Source of the DNA: Psettodes erumei
Lineage: Eukaryota; Chordata; Actinopteri; Pleuronectiformes; Psettodidae
DNA: 64,000 nucleotides
Direction of reading: 5' to 3'
Assembly (NCBI GenBank): GCA_016785225.1
Contig: JAFBJZ010000618.1
Location: forward strand, 16,001 to 80,000
The first letter of the stretch is position 1, and each line of letters opens with the position of its first letter. The notes beneath the pieces were generated by a model, which was given only the letters and a program-made list of their open reading frames with translations, made no database searches and was not told where the DNA came from. Positions 50,642 through 62,600 of the stretch are shown one piece after another. A program made the position numbers and the translations under genes.

Positions 50642-53600
50642 TTCACGACAATTAAATCGCATTTTTCGAGGCCTGAACATGCTCAAAAAACTCACCAAAT
50701 TTTGCACACGCGTCAGATCCGGTGAAAAATTACGTATTTTAAGGGTCTCCAGAATGGGCAGGGCTAAATGGCTCGGTGGCGTCCCCTAGAAATTTTCAAA
50801 TACCCCTCCCCATTGGGGTTATTTTGACCTAAGCAGATGAAATTTGGTGGGTGCATGGACGGTGCCAAGTCCTTCGAAAAAGTCTCTTGCAGCCATGACC
50901 CAAACCGTACAGGAAGTCGGCCATTTTGATATGAATATGCAAATTTTGGCCATTTTTGGCCATTTCCACGTGTTATATTTGAACAAACTCCTCCTAGAGA
51001 TTTCATCATATCAGCTTCAAACTTGGTGTGCTGACTCTCGAGGCCTTAGTGATCAAAAGTTGTTAAAGGTTTTTATGGCTCGCGAAAAATGTGGGCGTGG
51101 CGGCGCGGTGAGTTTTGATGTTTTGCCAGAAAGCACGAAACTGCCATAACTTCAGCGTATGTGGTCTGATCTCCATCAAACTTCACCTGTATGATAATAC
51201 TCCCTTCCCGGAGGTATCCGCATATTCATATTCATTGAAAGTCACAGCGCCACCTATTGGCGACAGGAAATTACATGTTTTGTACTTTGATGTTCAACAT
51301 CAAGTATCTAAATTCGATGAAGCTAAATTTTACTGTGGTAAGCCTTGAGATAAGGTAGATGCTGGACTCAGAAGATGGCGTGCTCCCTTCTCATGGCGGC
51401 CCCGTGGCGGCGCGGCGAATTTGGTTCCTTCGCCATCACCATCAAAGTGCTCTAATTTGCACATACCTTGTCCGATGTACCTCAAATTACATACGTATAA
51501 TCAGCGCATTGGCCTGAAGAGATCTATGGGACTATATGGTCCTATTGTCATAGCGCCACCTATTGGCGACAGGAAGAAAATTTCAAAAACCCCTCCCCAT
51601 TGAGGTTATTTTGACCTGGGCGGATGAAATTCGGTAGGTATCTGGAACGTCCCACAACCTTCGAAAAAGTCTCTTGTGGCAATGACTCAAACCTTACAGG
51701 AAGTCAGCCATTTTGATTTGAATGTAAAAATTTGGCGTATTTTTCACCGTTTGCACGTGTTATATTTGAACGAACTCCTCCTAGAGATTTCATCATATCA
51801 GCTTCAAACTTGGTGTGCTGACTCTCGAGGCCTTGGTGATCAAAAGTTGTTAAAGGTTTTTATGGCTCGCGAAAAATGTGGGCATGGCGGTGCGGCGAGT
51901 TTTGATGTTTCGCCAGAAAGCACGAAACTGCCATAACTTCAGTGTACGTGCTCCGATCTCAGCCAATCTTCACATGGAGTATAATAATCCCCTCCCTGAG
52001 ACATCTGCATGTTCATATTCCATAAAAGTGACAGCGCCACCTATTGGCAACAGGAAATCACATGTTTTGTACTTTGACGTTCAACATCACGTATCTTAAT
52101 CCGATGAAGGTGACTTTTACTGTGGTAAGCCTGGAGACATGGTAGATGCTCAGTTCTGAAGATGACATTCTCCCGCCTCCTGGGGTTCCGGTGGTGGGTC
52201 AGCGAAGTTGGATCCCTCGCCATCGCCATCTAAAGCGTTGTAAGTATCAAATGCCTCATCCGATCTGCTTCAAACTACACACGTACAATTGGGGCGGCGT
52301 CCTGAAGAGACCTGAGGGACTATGTTGTCGCATTGTTGTAGCGCCACCTATTGGCGACAGGAGGAAATGTTCAAAAACGCCTCCCCATCGGGGTTTTCGG
52401 GGAAATTCGGGGAATTCAGCGTCAGCCGGGTCCCCCGAGTTGGCGCAGGGGTGCGAGGGCCCATTATCACTGCTTGTAGTTTTAATTAGGGCCCGAGCAC
52501 CTTCAGTGCGAAGGCCCTATTGTAATTCGAAAGATTATTATTATTATTATTATTATTATTTTCACGACAATTAAATCTCATTTTTCGAGGCCTGAACATG
52601 CTCAAAAACTCACCAAATTTTGCACACGCGTCAGGTCCGGTGAAAAATTACGTATTTTAAGGGTCTCCAGAATGGGCGGGGCAAAATGGCTCGGTGGCGC
52701 CCCCTAGAAATTTTCAAATACCCCTCCCCACTGGGGTTATTTTGACCTAGGCAGATGAAATTTGGTGGGTGCATGGACGGTGCCAAGTCCTTCGAAAAAG
52801 TCTCTTGCAGCCATGACCCAAACCGTACAGGAAGTCGGCCATTTTGATATGAATATGCAAATTTTGGCGTATTTTTCACCGTTTGCACGTGTTATATTTG
52901 AACGAACTCCTCATAGAGATTTCATCGTATCAGCTTCAAACTTGGTGTGCTGACTCTCGAGGCCTTGGTGATCAAAAGTTGTTAAAGGTTTTTATGGCTC
53001 GCGAAAAATGTGGGTGTGGCGGCGCGGCGAGTTTTGATGTTTTGCCAGAAAGCACGAAACTGCCATAACTTCAGCGTATGTGGTCTGATCTCCATCAAAC
53101 TTCACATGTTTGATAATACCCCCTTCCCGGAGGTATCCGCATATTCATATTCATTGAAAGTCACAGCGCCACCTATTGGCGACAGGAAATCACATGTTTT
53201 GTACTTTGACTTTCAACATCAAGCATCTAAATCCGATGAAGCTACATTTTACTGTGGTAAGCCTTGAGACATGGTAGATGCTGGACTTACAAGATGGCGT
53301 GCTCCCTTCTCATGGCGGCCCCGTGGCGGCGCGGTGAATTTGGATCCTTCGCCATCACCATCAAAGTGCTCTAATTTGCACATACCTTGTCCGATCTGTC
53401 TCAAATTACACACGTATAATCAGAGCACTGGCCTGAAGAGATCTATGGGACTATATGGTCCTATTGTCATAGCCCCATCTATTGGCGCCAGGAAGAAAAT
53501 TTTAAAAACCCCTCCCCATTGAGGTTATTTTGACCGAGGCCGATGAAATTCAGTCATTGTGTGGAACGTGCCACGAACTTCGAAAAAGTCTCTTGCAGCC

Positions 53601-56600
53601 ATGACTCAAACCTCACAGGAAGTCAGCCATTTTGATTTGAATATGAAAATTTGACGTATTTTTCGCCATTCGCACATGTTATATTTGAACGAACTCCTCC
53701 TAGAGATTTCATCGTATCGGCGTCAAACTTGGTGTGCTGACTCTCGAGGCCTTGGTGATCAAAAGTTAACCAAAGCTTTTATGGCTCGCGAATGGAATGG
53801 CCGTGGTGGTATGGTGAATTTTGATGTTTCGCCAGAAAGCACGAAACTGCCATAACTTCAGTGTACGTGCTTTGATCTCAGCCAAACTTCACATGTATGA
53901 TAATAATCCACTCCTTGAGACATCTGCATCATCATATTCCATAAAAGTGACAGCGCCACCTATTGGCGACAGGAAATCACATGTTTTGAACTTTGATGTT
54001 CAACATCAAGTATTTTTATCCGATGAACCTCAGTTTTACTTTGGTAATCCTTGAGACATGGTAGATGCGGGATTCAGAAGATGCCATGCTCCTGCATTAT
54101 GGTGGCCCCGTGGCGGCGCGGCGAAGTTGGATCCTTCGCCATCACCATCAAAGTGCTCTAATTTGCACATACCTTGGCCGATGTGCCTCAAATTACACAC
54201 GTACAATCAGAGTGGCGGCCTGAAGAGATCTATGGGACACTATGGTCATGTTGTCACAGCGCCACCTATTGGAAACAGGAAGAAATTTTCAAAAATCCCT
54301 CCCTATTGAGGTTATTTTGACTTAGGTGAATGAAATTCACTATGTGTGTGGAACGTGCCACGAACTTCGAAAAAGTCTCCTGTGGCCATGACTCAAACCT
54401 TATAGGAAGTCAGCCATTTAGATTTGAAGATGAAAATTTGGCGTATTTTTCACCATTCGCATGTGTTATATTTGAACAAACTCCTCTGAGGGATTTCATC
54501 ATATCAGCTTCCAACTTGGTTGACTCTCAAGGCCTTGGTGATCAAAAGTTATCAAAACTTTTATGGCTGAGGAACGACATGGGCGCGTTGTAAGTCTCAA
54601 ATGCCTCATCCGTTCTGCCTTAAATTACACACGTACGATTGGGGCGGCGTCCTGAAGAGATCTGTGGGACTATACTGTCGTATTGTTGTAGCGCCACCTA
54701 TTGGCGACAGGAGGAAATGTCCAAAACGCCTCGCCGTTGGGCTTTTCGCTGAAATTCAGGGAATTCGGCGTCAGCCGGGTCCCCTGAGTTGGCGCAGGTG
54801 TGCGAGGGCCCGTTATCACTGCTTGCAGTTTTAATCATAATTACATTCACAAGTTTTCATTGTAAAACTATTTTTTTCATATACACAAGTTGGACGGCTA
54901 AAAGTATCGGTATTTGTATTGGGATACTTGCCTTGGTATCACCCGGTATCGGATTGAAAGGAAAAATAGTGGTATCGCACATCCCTACCCAGCAGAAGAA
55001 TAAAATTGAGGAGAGGACGGCCGAAGCAGAGAACAGGATTTCTGTGGCTGAACACGACTTCAAGACAGCGGAGCTGCGAATCCATGTCCTGGAAGGCCAG
55101 GTACAGGCATAGCTTGGCAGAGCATATCGACGATCTCGAGAACAGAGGTAGGAGAAAAAATGTGCAACTCATTGTCTTATCAGATGGATGTAGAAGGTAG
55201 CGACACAAAAGGTTTTGAGAGCTGGATCCCCAGCCTGCTCCGGCTGGAGACGAAAGCCGGCCGCGTGAAAATTGAAAGAGCTCACCGCACGCTAGTTCCA
55301 AAGCCGGGACAGAAACCAGCAACCGCGACCCGTGATAATCAGGTTCCACATCTTCGCTGACAAGCACAGGGTGTTGGACGCCGCGAGAGCACCGGGCCGT
55401 GAAGTACCAGGAGTCAAACATCATTGTTTCCAGATGATGTAAAGAGACGCTTACGGGAAATCGGAGCTAAATCCATGATGCTCGACCCGGCCTCCCTGAA
55501 AATAATCCACGATGGGGAAGCGAGGAGCTTCGACTCCCCTGCTAAAGTCACGGCTTTTGTTAAAACTCTCAAGTGAGCTTCACATGAATCACCAGATGAT
55601 CTACGGGCAGGTTATCTATCTATCTGAACGTGTTTTGAACTAAGATATATGGGCCAATCATATATCTATGTGAATAATGACACAAATGTCAACTTTTGCC
55701 CTACTATCCTTGATTTATAGTGATCATGGGTGGGGGATAACATGATGTGTAAACTAATAACACAGAGAAAATTCGATTTTGTTTTCGTATGGGAAAGGAA
55801 GATTTTATTTCATACATTTGTTCTGGTGGTGCCATCTGAGCTTGGAGCTGAAGTTAGTCGAGTTAGCCTTTGGTTATGGAGAAGGTTATGGTAATCCCCT
55901 GGTTATCATGTGGGGAAGGTTCCTCCAACAGTGCTGTTGGCACATTTGTTATTTGTAATGTGTGGTGTCTGTTTTTTGTTTTTCAGCTGGGTTATAATCA
56001 GTTACGGATTCAACACAGACTGTTTAATACATCTGGGAGCTTAAATCTTTTCAGTAATAAATGTTATGATCTGTGACACATTGAGATTGTGCACTTAGAA
56101 TATTAAGAGGAGTCACTCACCCATAAAAAGGAAAAAAATACTGCTATATTTAAAAAAGGAAAAGGTTAATGTTGCTATGTTGCAAGAAACACACTTGAAT
56201 GATGATGAACATTTGAAGTTGCAACAGTGCGGCTTTGATCAAGTCTATTTTTCATCTTTCACCACCAAAAGTAGAGGGGTGGCAATACTCATTAGGAAAA
56301 ATTTACCAGTTAAAGTATCAAAATGTATAACAGATAAGGGGCGATTTGTACTTGTTACAGCCTCCTTAAATGGAGAGGATTTTGCTCTTTTAAATGTTTA
56401 CTGTCCACCATGCCATCCCCTTGATTTTTTGATAGAGGCATTTGCCAAGTTATCTGAGCTTGCGGTGGAAAATACTATTGTTGGAGGTGACTTTAATTGT
56501 CTTATGAATCCTTTGACGGACAGGTCTCCCTCAGGTGCCTTGTCCCTATCAAAATAGTCAAAGCAAATCAATGGCCTTTGTGAGGACTTTGGATATGTGG

Positions 56601-59600
56601 ACGTTTGGAGGAATTCACCTTTTTCTAACCCTCACAATTGTCATACAAGAATTGATTATTTTTTTGCCCCAAAACAGCTTGTAGAATCTATTGTTTCCTG
56701 TTCAGTTGGAAATATTATAATATCAGACCAAGCGGCAGTGTATATGGACATTACATTTAAAAAACTCTTTAAAAAACCAGCGAGCTGGAGAATGGATGCC
56801 TCAATTGTAAAAGATCATAATTTCATATCATATTTTACTATAGAGTTTAAGCATTTCCTGTCCATTAACTCCCCCTCTGTTAATAATTCATCCTTGCTCT
56901 GGGATACCTCCAAGGCCTATGCCAGGGGGCTAATCATATCACACTGCTACCAAAAGATGCAAAAATATGGAACAACAATTTTTATTAGAAAAAAGGCTAG
57001 GGATATCAGACAAGGAATATATTAAAAATCCTACAGCAGCTAAACTGAAGGAAATTACTGCTATCCACTCCACGACTCCTTATTAACAAAGAAGGTGGGG
57101 GAAAATTTAGGATATGCAAAACAAAGACTATTTGAACATGGAGATAGAGACGGAAGATATTTAGCCAATTTGACAAAAAAGTGAAGGGCGTCTCAAATTA
57201 TTGAATCAATTTTAGACAGATCTGGGACTTGCTTTTCTGATTCTAAACTAATCAATGATAAAATTTTGATACAAATTTTTATACAAAATTATACCAATCG
57301 GAACAAATTAGCAATACCAAAACACTAATGGAAGCTTTCTTTTCTGAACTTGATCTCCCAACTATATCACAAGACCAGAAATCTAAATTAAATGCCCAAA
57401 TTTCAGCCTCTGAATTGCGTGATGCCATCCAACTCCTTCAAACAGGCAAAGCACCAGGTAGGGATGGCCTCAGTAGTGAGTTTTATAAAGAATTTCGTAG
57501 TCTTTTATTGGAGCCTATGATGAGTTTGTTAAACCACTAATTGGAGTGTGACCCTCCCTCCATCATTAAGAGGAGCCAATATATCCCTGATTCCTAAAAA
57601 AGGTAAATGCCCTGAGGATTGTGGCTCATATAGGCCAGTCTCACTGCTGAATCTAGACGTAAAAATCCTTTCAAAGGTCTTCAAGGCGCTTGGAAGACCC
57701 TCTTCCAGTGAGTGAAGGAGGATCAGACTGGCTTTATTAAGGGCTGTAATTCTTATAGTAACATTAGACGTTTGCTGAACATTATTCAGTTATCTGACCA
57801 GCAGGCATTAGACTGCCTTGTGATTTCCCTGCATGTGGAAAAAGCGTTTGAACGTGATGAGTTTTTACTCTTGAACAGTTCGGATTGGGTGATGGCTTTG
57901 TTAGATGGGTGAAGGTCCTGTATACTCACCCAGTGGCTGCTGTCATAACCAATGGACTCAGGTCCACAAACTTTGTGGTACAGAGGGGTAGCAGACAGGG
58001 CTGTCCTCTGTCACCACTTTTGTTCGCAATGCCGATTGAGCGCCTAGCAGAAGCTATCAGGCGAGACCCTATAATAGTTGGAGGATGTCAGTACTATCAA
58101 AGCAACTATCAAATGATATGGGTGGGGTGGGCTGGATCTCCCAGATATTAAGAAATATCAATTGAGTGCCCATCTACGATACATCACTGATTGGGTTAAA
58201 GATGATGCTTCCTCGATCTGGCTTGATATCGAGAAATCCCTGTCCAGTTACCCTCTAAAAAATGTACTTTTTATTGATAAACTTAAGTGTATAAAAAGCT
58301 CTGCGGTAATACAGTCACAATTAATACTGTTAGAGCATGGAGGATTACATGACATATGGAAGGCAGATCAGGACTTACGTCGGTTTTTACCCTCATCACT
58401 GATAACCCTGACTTTCTTCCAGGGACTCTGGATGGGGCTTTCACATGCTGGGCAGATAAGGGAATATCTTCCTTGGGTGATCTTTTTGAGGGCCATATCC
58501 TCATGACTTTCAACCGAGTTACGGAAAAATATGGCATATCAAGGAGTGATCTTTTCTGCTATTTTCAAGTCAGAAAATTTATTATAAAAGACACATTGCT
58601 GATTCCAGACATGAATGTCACAGTTGGAAAAACAAATGTTCCTCTCTCGGGACGCTTCCATTAGAAGCTTCTATGCTGGTCTGAAGGATTGTTTAGGTGT
58701 TGGTGTGCAGGTGCCGGGGGTGATCTGGGAGAGGGAGCTGGGTGTTGTGATAACTGAGAACATGTGGGAGGACATCTGGGATAATGCAAAGAAAGTGACA
58801 GTTTTTAATAACACAAGAGCAATGCAAGTTAAGATTTTGCACAGAGCACATGTTGCTCCAACCGTCTCTCTAAGTATAGAAAAGATGTCTCTCCGTTCTG
58901 CCTTAAATGCAAGATGCAAGACTTAAATGCAAGTGATGTTACTCACTGTTTCTGGTCTTGTGTAAAAATTCAAAAATACTGGAATGATGTCATATATGAA
59001 ATGCAAAAGGTTTTGAAAAAGGAGCTTGAACTTGACCCGGTTTCCCTCCTTCTGGGTCTTCCATAACCCTAACCCTAAGTACCAGAAAAAACTGTATAAT
59101 GTTATGACATTCTGTGCGAGGAAAAATATTCTTAAGAACTGGATTTCAGATAAAGCCCCCCCAATTGTGGGATGGCATAGGACAATAATGGAATATGTAC
59201 CTCTGGACCTTCTTACTTGTTTCCTGCATTATAAAACAGATGTCTTCAAAAGAGTATGGAAACCGTTTCTTGATTATATTGATATTAATATTTCTACCAT
59301 AATGACAAGAGCATTTGTATAAACATTTTTTCTGAGCTATTCTTTTTCTTTTCTAGCTCCTTGTATTTCATTCTGTACTGTATAATGTACCTTTAACATT
59401 TACCTGGAACAGACTTTCAGGTTTCTGTGTTGTTATTCCCAGCTTGTTTTGTATTTTGTTCTGTTCTGGTTTGTCTTATGTTTATTTGCTTACTTAAAAA
59501 TCAATAAACACAAAAGACAGAGGTTTTACAGTTAAACATTGTCTGTGTATTAGAAATAACAATACGAGTAAATATAAGGCGACAATTTTTCTGTTCTGTA

Positions 59601-62600
59601 AGAGTTAATACACCAAAATAAGAGGTGTAAGGTGTATTGGATGATGCAGAGGCTAAGTCTCACACAGTGACTACATGTCAACAAATAGCCATATGTTTGC
59701 AAATTTTATTTACATAAGACATTTTTAAATCTTGCTTTGTATTAAAGATCGTGAAACCTAGGTCTTAATCCACTGAAATTCCACTGCTCAACATCACCAG
59801 ATGATACAAAGAAAATGTAATTAAAAGAAAGTAATTTGCCTTTGGCAATTATCCTTGGTCTAAGTTAGCTTTATTGGTTATGAAGACTAAATAAATTGAA
59901 ATAACATACATACATACACACACAATAATATGGGTTAATTTAACAACAATACAAAAATAATAGAATAATCAACTACTTTTGACTGCTGCAAAAATGGACT
60001 GATCTGGTTTTTGTCTTAAGGAATTGCTTCAACTGACTTAATCTTGTTTTCATTTAGATTATTTACCTTATCCACCACAGCTTTTATTTAATCAAATAGT
60101 TTCTGCATTTTAGCCAGGGATTATATCAGATCCCATCTAGCAAACATTGTTATACTGTGTTGTATGTGTGTGGCCTACTCTGGTGATGGGGTATACTGAA
60201 ACTTTCCGCTTTGGAGTTCTGTACTACCTTGATTCAGGGGGCTCCCTGTGCTCTGCTGTCTGTAGACTTTTGCCAACCTGTGCAAGGACTGCTGGGTACT
60301 CACCTTGGAGTTGGCTTGTTCCTATGTGAAGGTGACTTAGCACAGCAGAGGTATCATGATGGAAATATTTCTCTCTTTCTGTTTGTGTGTAGTTGAAGAA
60401 GAAGCAGGTTTATGTGGAGAAGGTGGAGAGGATGCAGCAGGCTTTGGCTCAGCTCCAGGCAGCCTGTGAGAAGAGGGAACAGCTCGAGCATCGACTCCGT
60501 ACGAGACTGGAAAGAGAGCTGGAGTCGCTACGCATGCAGCAGGTAACAGGCCATGCCTATGCTGAGCAGTGCTCATGCAGACTAGCAGCCAATGTCTGTG
60601 AATGCTCATGCCACTGCCCATTTTGCTTTATTTATTAGATGGTGGGCTCAAATGTATTTATGGATTTTATACAAAATCAGTCTGATGTGGCAATACTAGC
60701 ATATTCCTAAATCCCATCAGCCTATAATATAATTCACAAGAGCCTCAGCACAGTGTAGTGAATTATCTGTGTTGGTACCCTGAAACTTTCTCCAGCACCA
60801 GCTGTCCCTCAGCTCTTACAGCTCATTTCTTTATTGAGTGCTTTACATAAGTGGACACGTAATAAGAGTAAAAACCAAAATGAAGGCAATGTCAATCATT
60901 GTGAGAAACACAATTTGTGTGATCTGATATATAGTACACGCCCCATGCACTTTATAAGGAACACCTATGCCTCATATGGCAGCAGTGCAGTGCATAAATT
61001 CCTACAGATACAGGTTGGCAGCTTCAGTTATGTTCACATCAAACATCAGAATGGAAAAAATGTGTCATTAACTGTGGCATGATTGCTGGGGCTGGTTTTA
61101 TTATTTCTGAAAGTAGTGATGTCCTGAGATTTTCAGAAACAACTGTATCGAGAGTTCATTTTGAGGTGGTGGAACAAACCCAAAACATCCACTGAGCAGC
61201 AATTCTGATGGTAAAATACAAAACATTTTTTTTGCCTTTATAATGAGTTTCCACTCCTTCTTTAATTGTCCAGCCCCAAAATGCCACTGTTTTAGTTCAA
61301 TCTTGCAACATGGTTTTTGACTGCAGCAGCACCTAATCTGAGAGCAGCAAGTGAGCCTGAAGTATTTCACAGAGTAAGATAGTGCCTCCGGGTGTTGTTA
61401 CCAACATAGTTAAAAAAAAACAGATATTTAAATTACACTGACAATGACACTGAAATTAAATCTTTCAGCTGTGATGACAAGGTGAACTGTGGTGATAATA
61501 TTTGGTTTTGTTCACAACCTCTTTCAGCCACTGATACTGTTAATTGTACACCTGTTTTTTTCAGGTAGGTAACCACATAAATTGATGAGATAGCAAACTG
61601 AAATGTAATAGTTAAATGCATCACTGGTACAATGTATTCTACTGCGACCAGACACTTGCAAATAAACATAGTCAAAAATTTTGCAATGCGTTTGGTCTCC
61701 TAATAAAAGTCTTTCAGTTATACTGTAAAAAGCACACAAACAACATTTCACACACTTTATTTTCTTCAGGCTCTTGAGTTTATTTTACCAGGAGCCTTCT
61801 AGAGTCTTGTATAGACATTTATTTGGCTTGTAGTATTAAATGTTGCTATAAAAAGAAAGTAATAAATAATAATAAGATCATAAACCAGAGTGACTACAAC
61901 TAGAAGCCAGTTGAATACTAATAATCTTGCTTAATATTGGGGATGTTATGCAAAATTTAGCAACAGCTTTGAGAAACAGATTAACAGATTATATATATTT
62001 ATTTACTTATATTTGTCTCTGTTTAGAACTTTTTTCTTCAGAGATCATACATAAAAAAGAAAAAGAAAAGAAAAGCAATTGTCCATTGAATATTGTAGTG
62101 TTGCAAATCCAAACCTTTTCCCCTCTGCTGACTCCAGACTCTACCTTCAAGAACTTGGTGCCCTCTTTTAGACTTGAAAACTAGACTAGAAAACTGCATC
62201 ATTAATTCTGTAATCCTTCACATGGTTATCTGGTTACACCATTAAAATATTTGATTTGGATCCACACATTTCTCTTCCCCTTTCTTATCTCCCCCATTCA
62301 TTCTCATTCACAATATTAATGTCCAACTTATCCCTCACAGCGTCAGGGAGGTTCTCAAAGCAGTGGTGCAGTCCCGTCTGAATACAATGCCACTGTACTG
62401 ATGGAGCACCTGAGGGAGAAGGAGGAGCGGATCCTGGCTCTGGAGGCCGACATGACTAAATGGGAGCAGAAGTACTTGGAGGAGAGCGTGATGAGGCAGT
62501 TTGCCCTGGATGCTGCTGCCTCGGTAGCCACTCAGAGGTACAAATGCATGAGTTATTTCCTTTCCATCCTGGGAGACATTGCGCTTCATGTAAGGTTGTC

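Larger units (their letters stand above)
48164..54987. mobile_element. hAT-type DNA transposon (non-autonomous), inserted in L1 ORF1
   Basis: The left end reads TAGGGATGTACGTATTGATC. The right end, reverse-complemented, reads TAGGGATGTGCGATACCAC. CCCAGCAG flanks both sides as an 8-bp duplication. The arms (48164-48464 and 54836-54987) have no transposase but hold GTATC/GATAC motifs typical of many fish hAT elements near their ends. The middle 6.4 kb is not hAT sequence but three copies of the unnamed repeat, so the original hAT was only about 0.45 kb. Confidence 0.9.
47913..55577 (+). pseudogene. L1 ORF1 (RNA-binding chaperone), interrupted
   Basis: Begins MSIDEYFMRRQDKMPPT with a stop near 48110. 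The hAT element cuts the sequence at 48164, and the gene resumes at 54996 with KNKIEERTAEAENRISVAE, a coiled coil. HIDDLENRGRRKNVQLI and FESWIPSLL follow, which is the typical start of the L1 ORF1 RRM domain, then IERAHRTLVPKPG. A C-terminal stretch ends near 55577 (FVKTLK). Frameshifts occur near 55105 and 55195. The protein would coat L1 RNA as a trimer; this copy cannot be made. Confidence 0.75.
47786..59514 (+). mobile_element. L1-type LINE, split by a hAT element
   Basis: Bounded by a perfect 15-bp direct repeat, AGACAGAGGTTTTAC (47771-47785 and 59515-59529). It starts GAAAGAACGAAGATGGCAGC and ends AATCAATAAACACAAA with a very short A-rich tail. Without the hAT and one duplicated 8-mer it is about 4.9 kb. 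It contains ORF1 (from 47913) and ORF2 (endonuclease, RT and C-terminal part, to 59322). Because the target duplication is still perfect, the insertion may be fairly recent, yet ORF2 carries several stops and an internal loss in the RT region near 58090-58160. It lies in the sense orientation within amot intron 5. Confidence 0.9.
45367..60392 (+). other. amot intron 5, expanded to 15.0 kb by transposons
   Basis: Of its 15,026 bases about 12.6 kb are mobile elements: a Tc1 derivative (46710-47615) and an L1 with nested hAT and unnamed repeats (47786-59514). The splice donor and acceptor are intact. Positions 45367-46709 and 59530-60392 are ordinary AT-rich intron sequence, with a pyrimidine-rich stretch near 46070-46370. 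Confidence 0.85.

Noticed and set aside
50516..50707. Poly-asparagine/poly-isoleucine peptides
   Set aside because: Translation of an ATT microsatellite.
59057..59078. Telomere-like CCCTAACCCTAA repeats
   Set aside because: Only two or so units inside the L1 ORF2 relic. This is chance or a small duplication, not an interstitial telomere.
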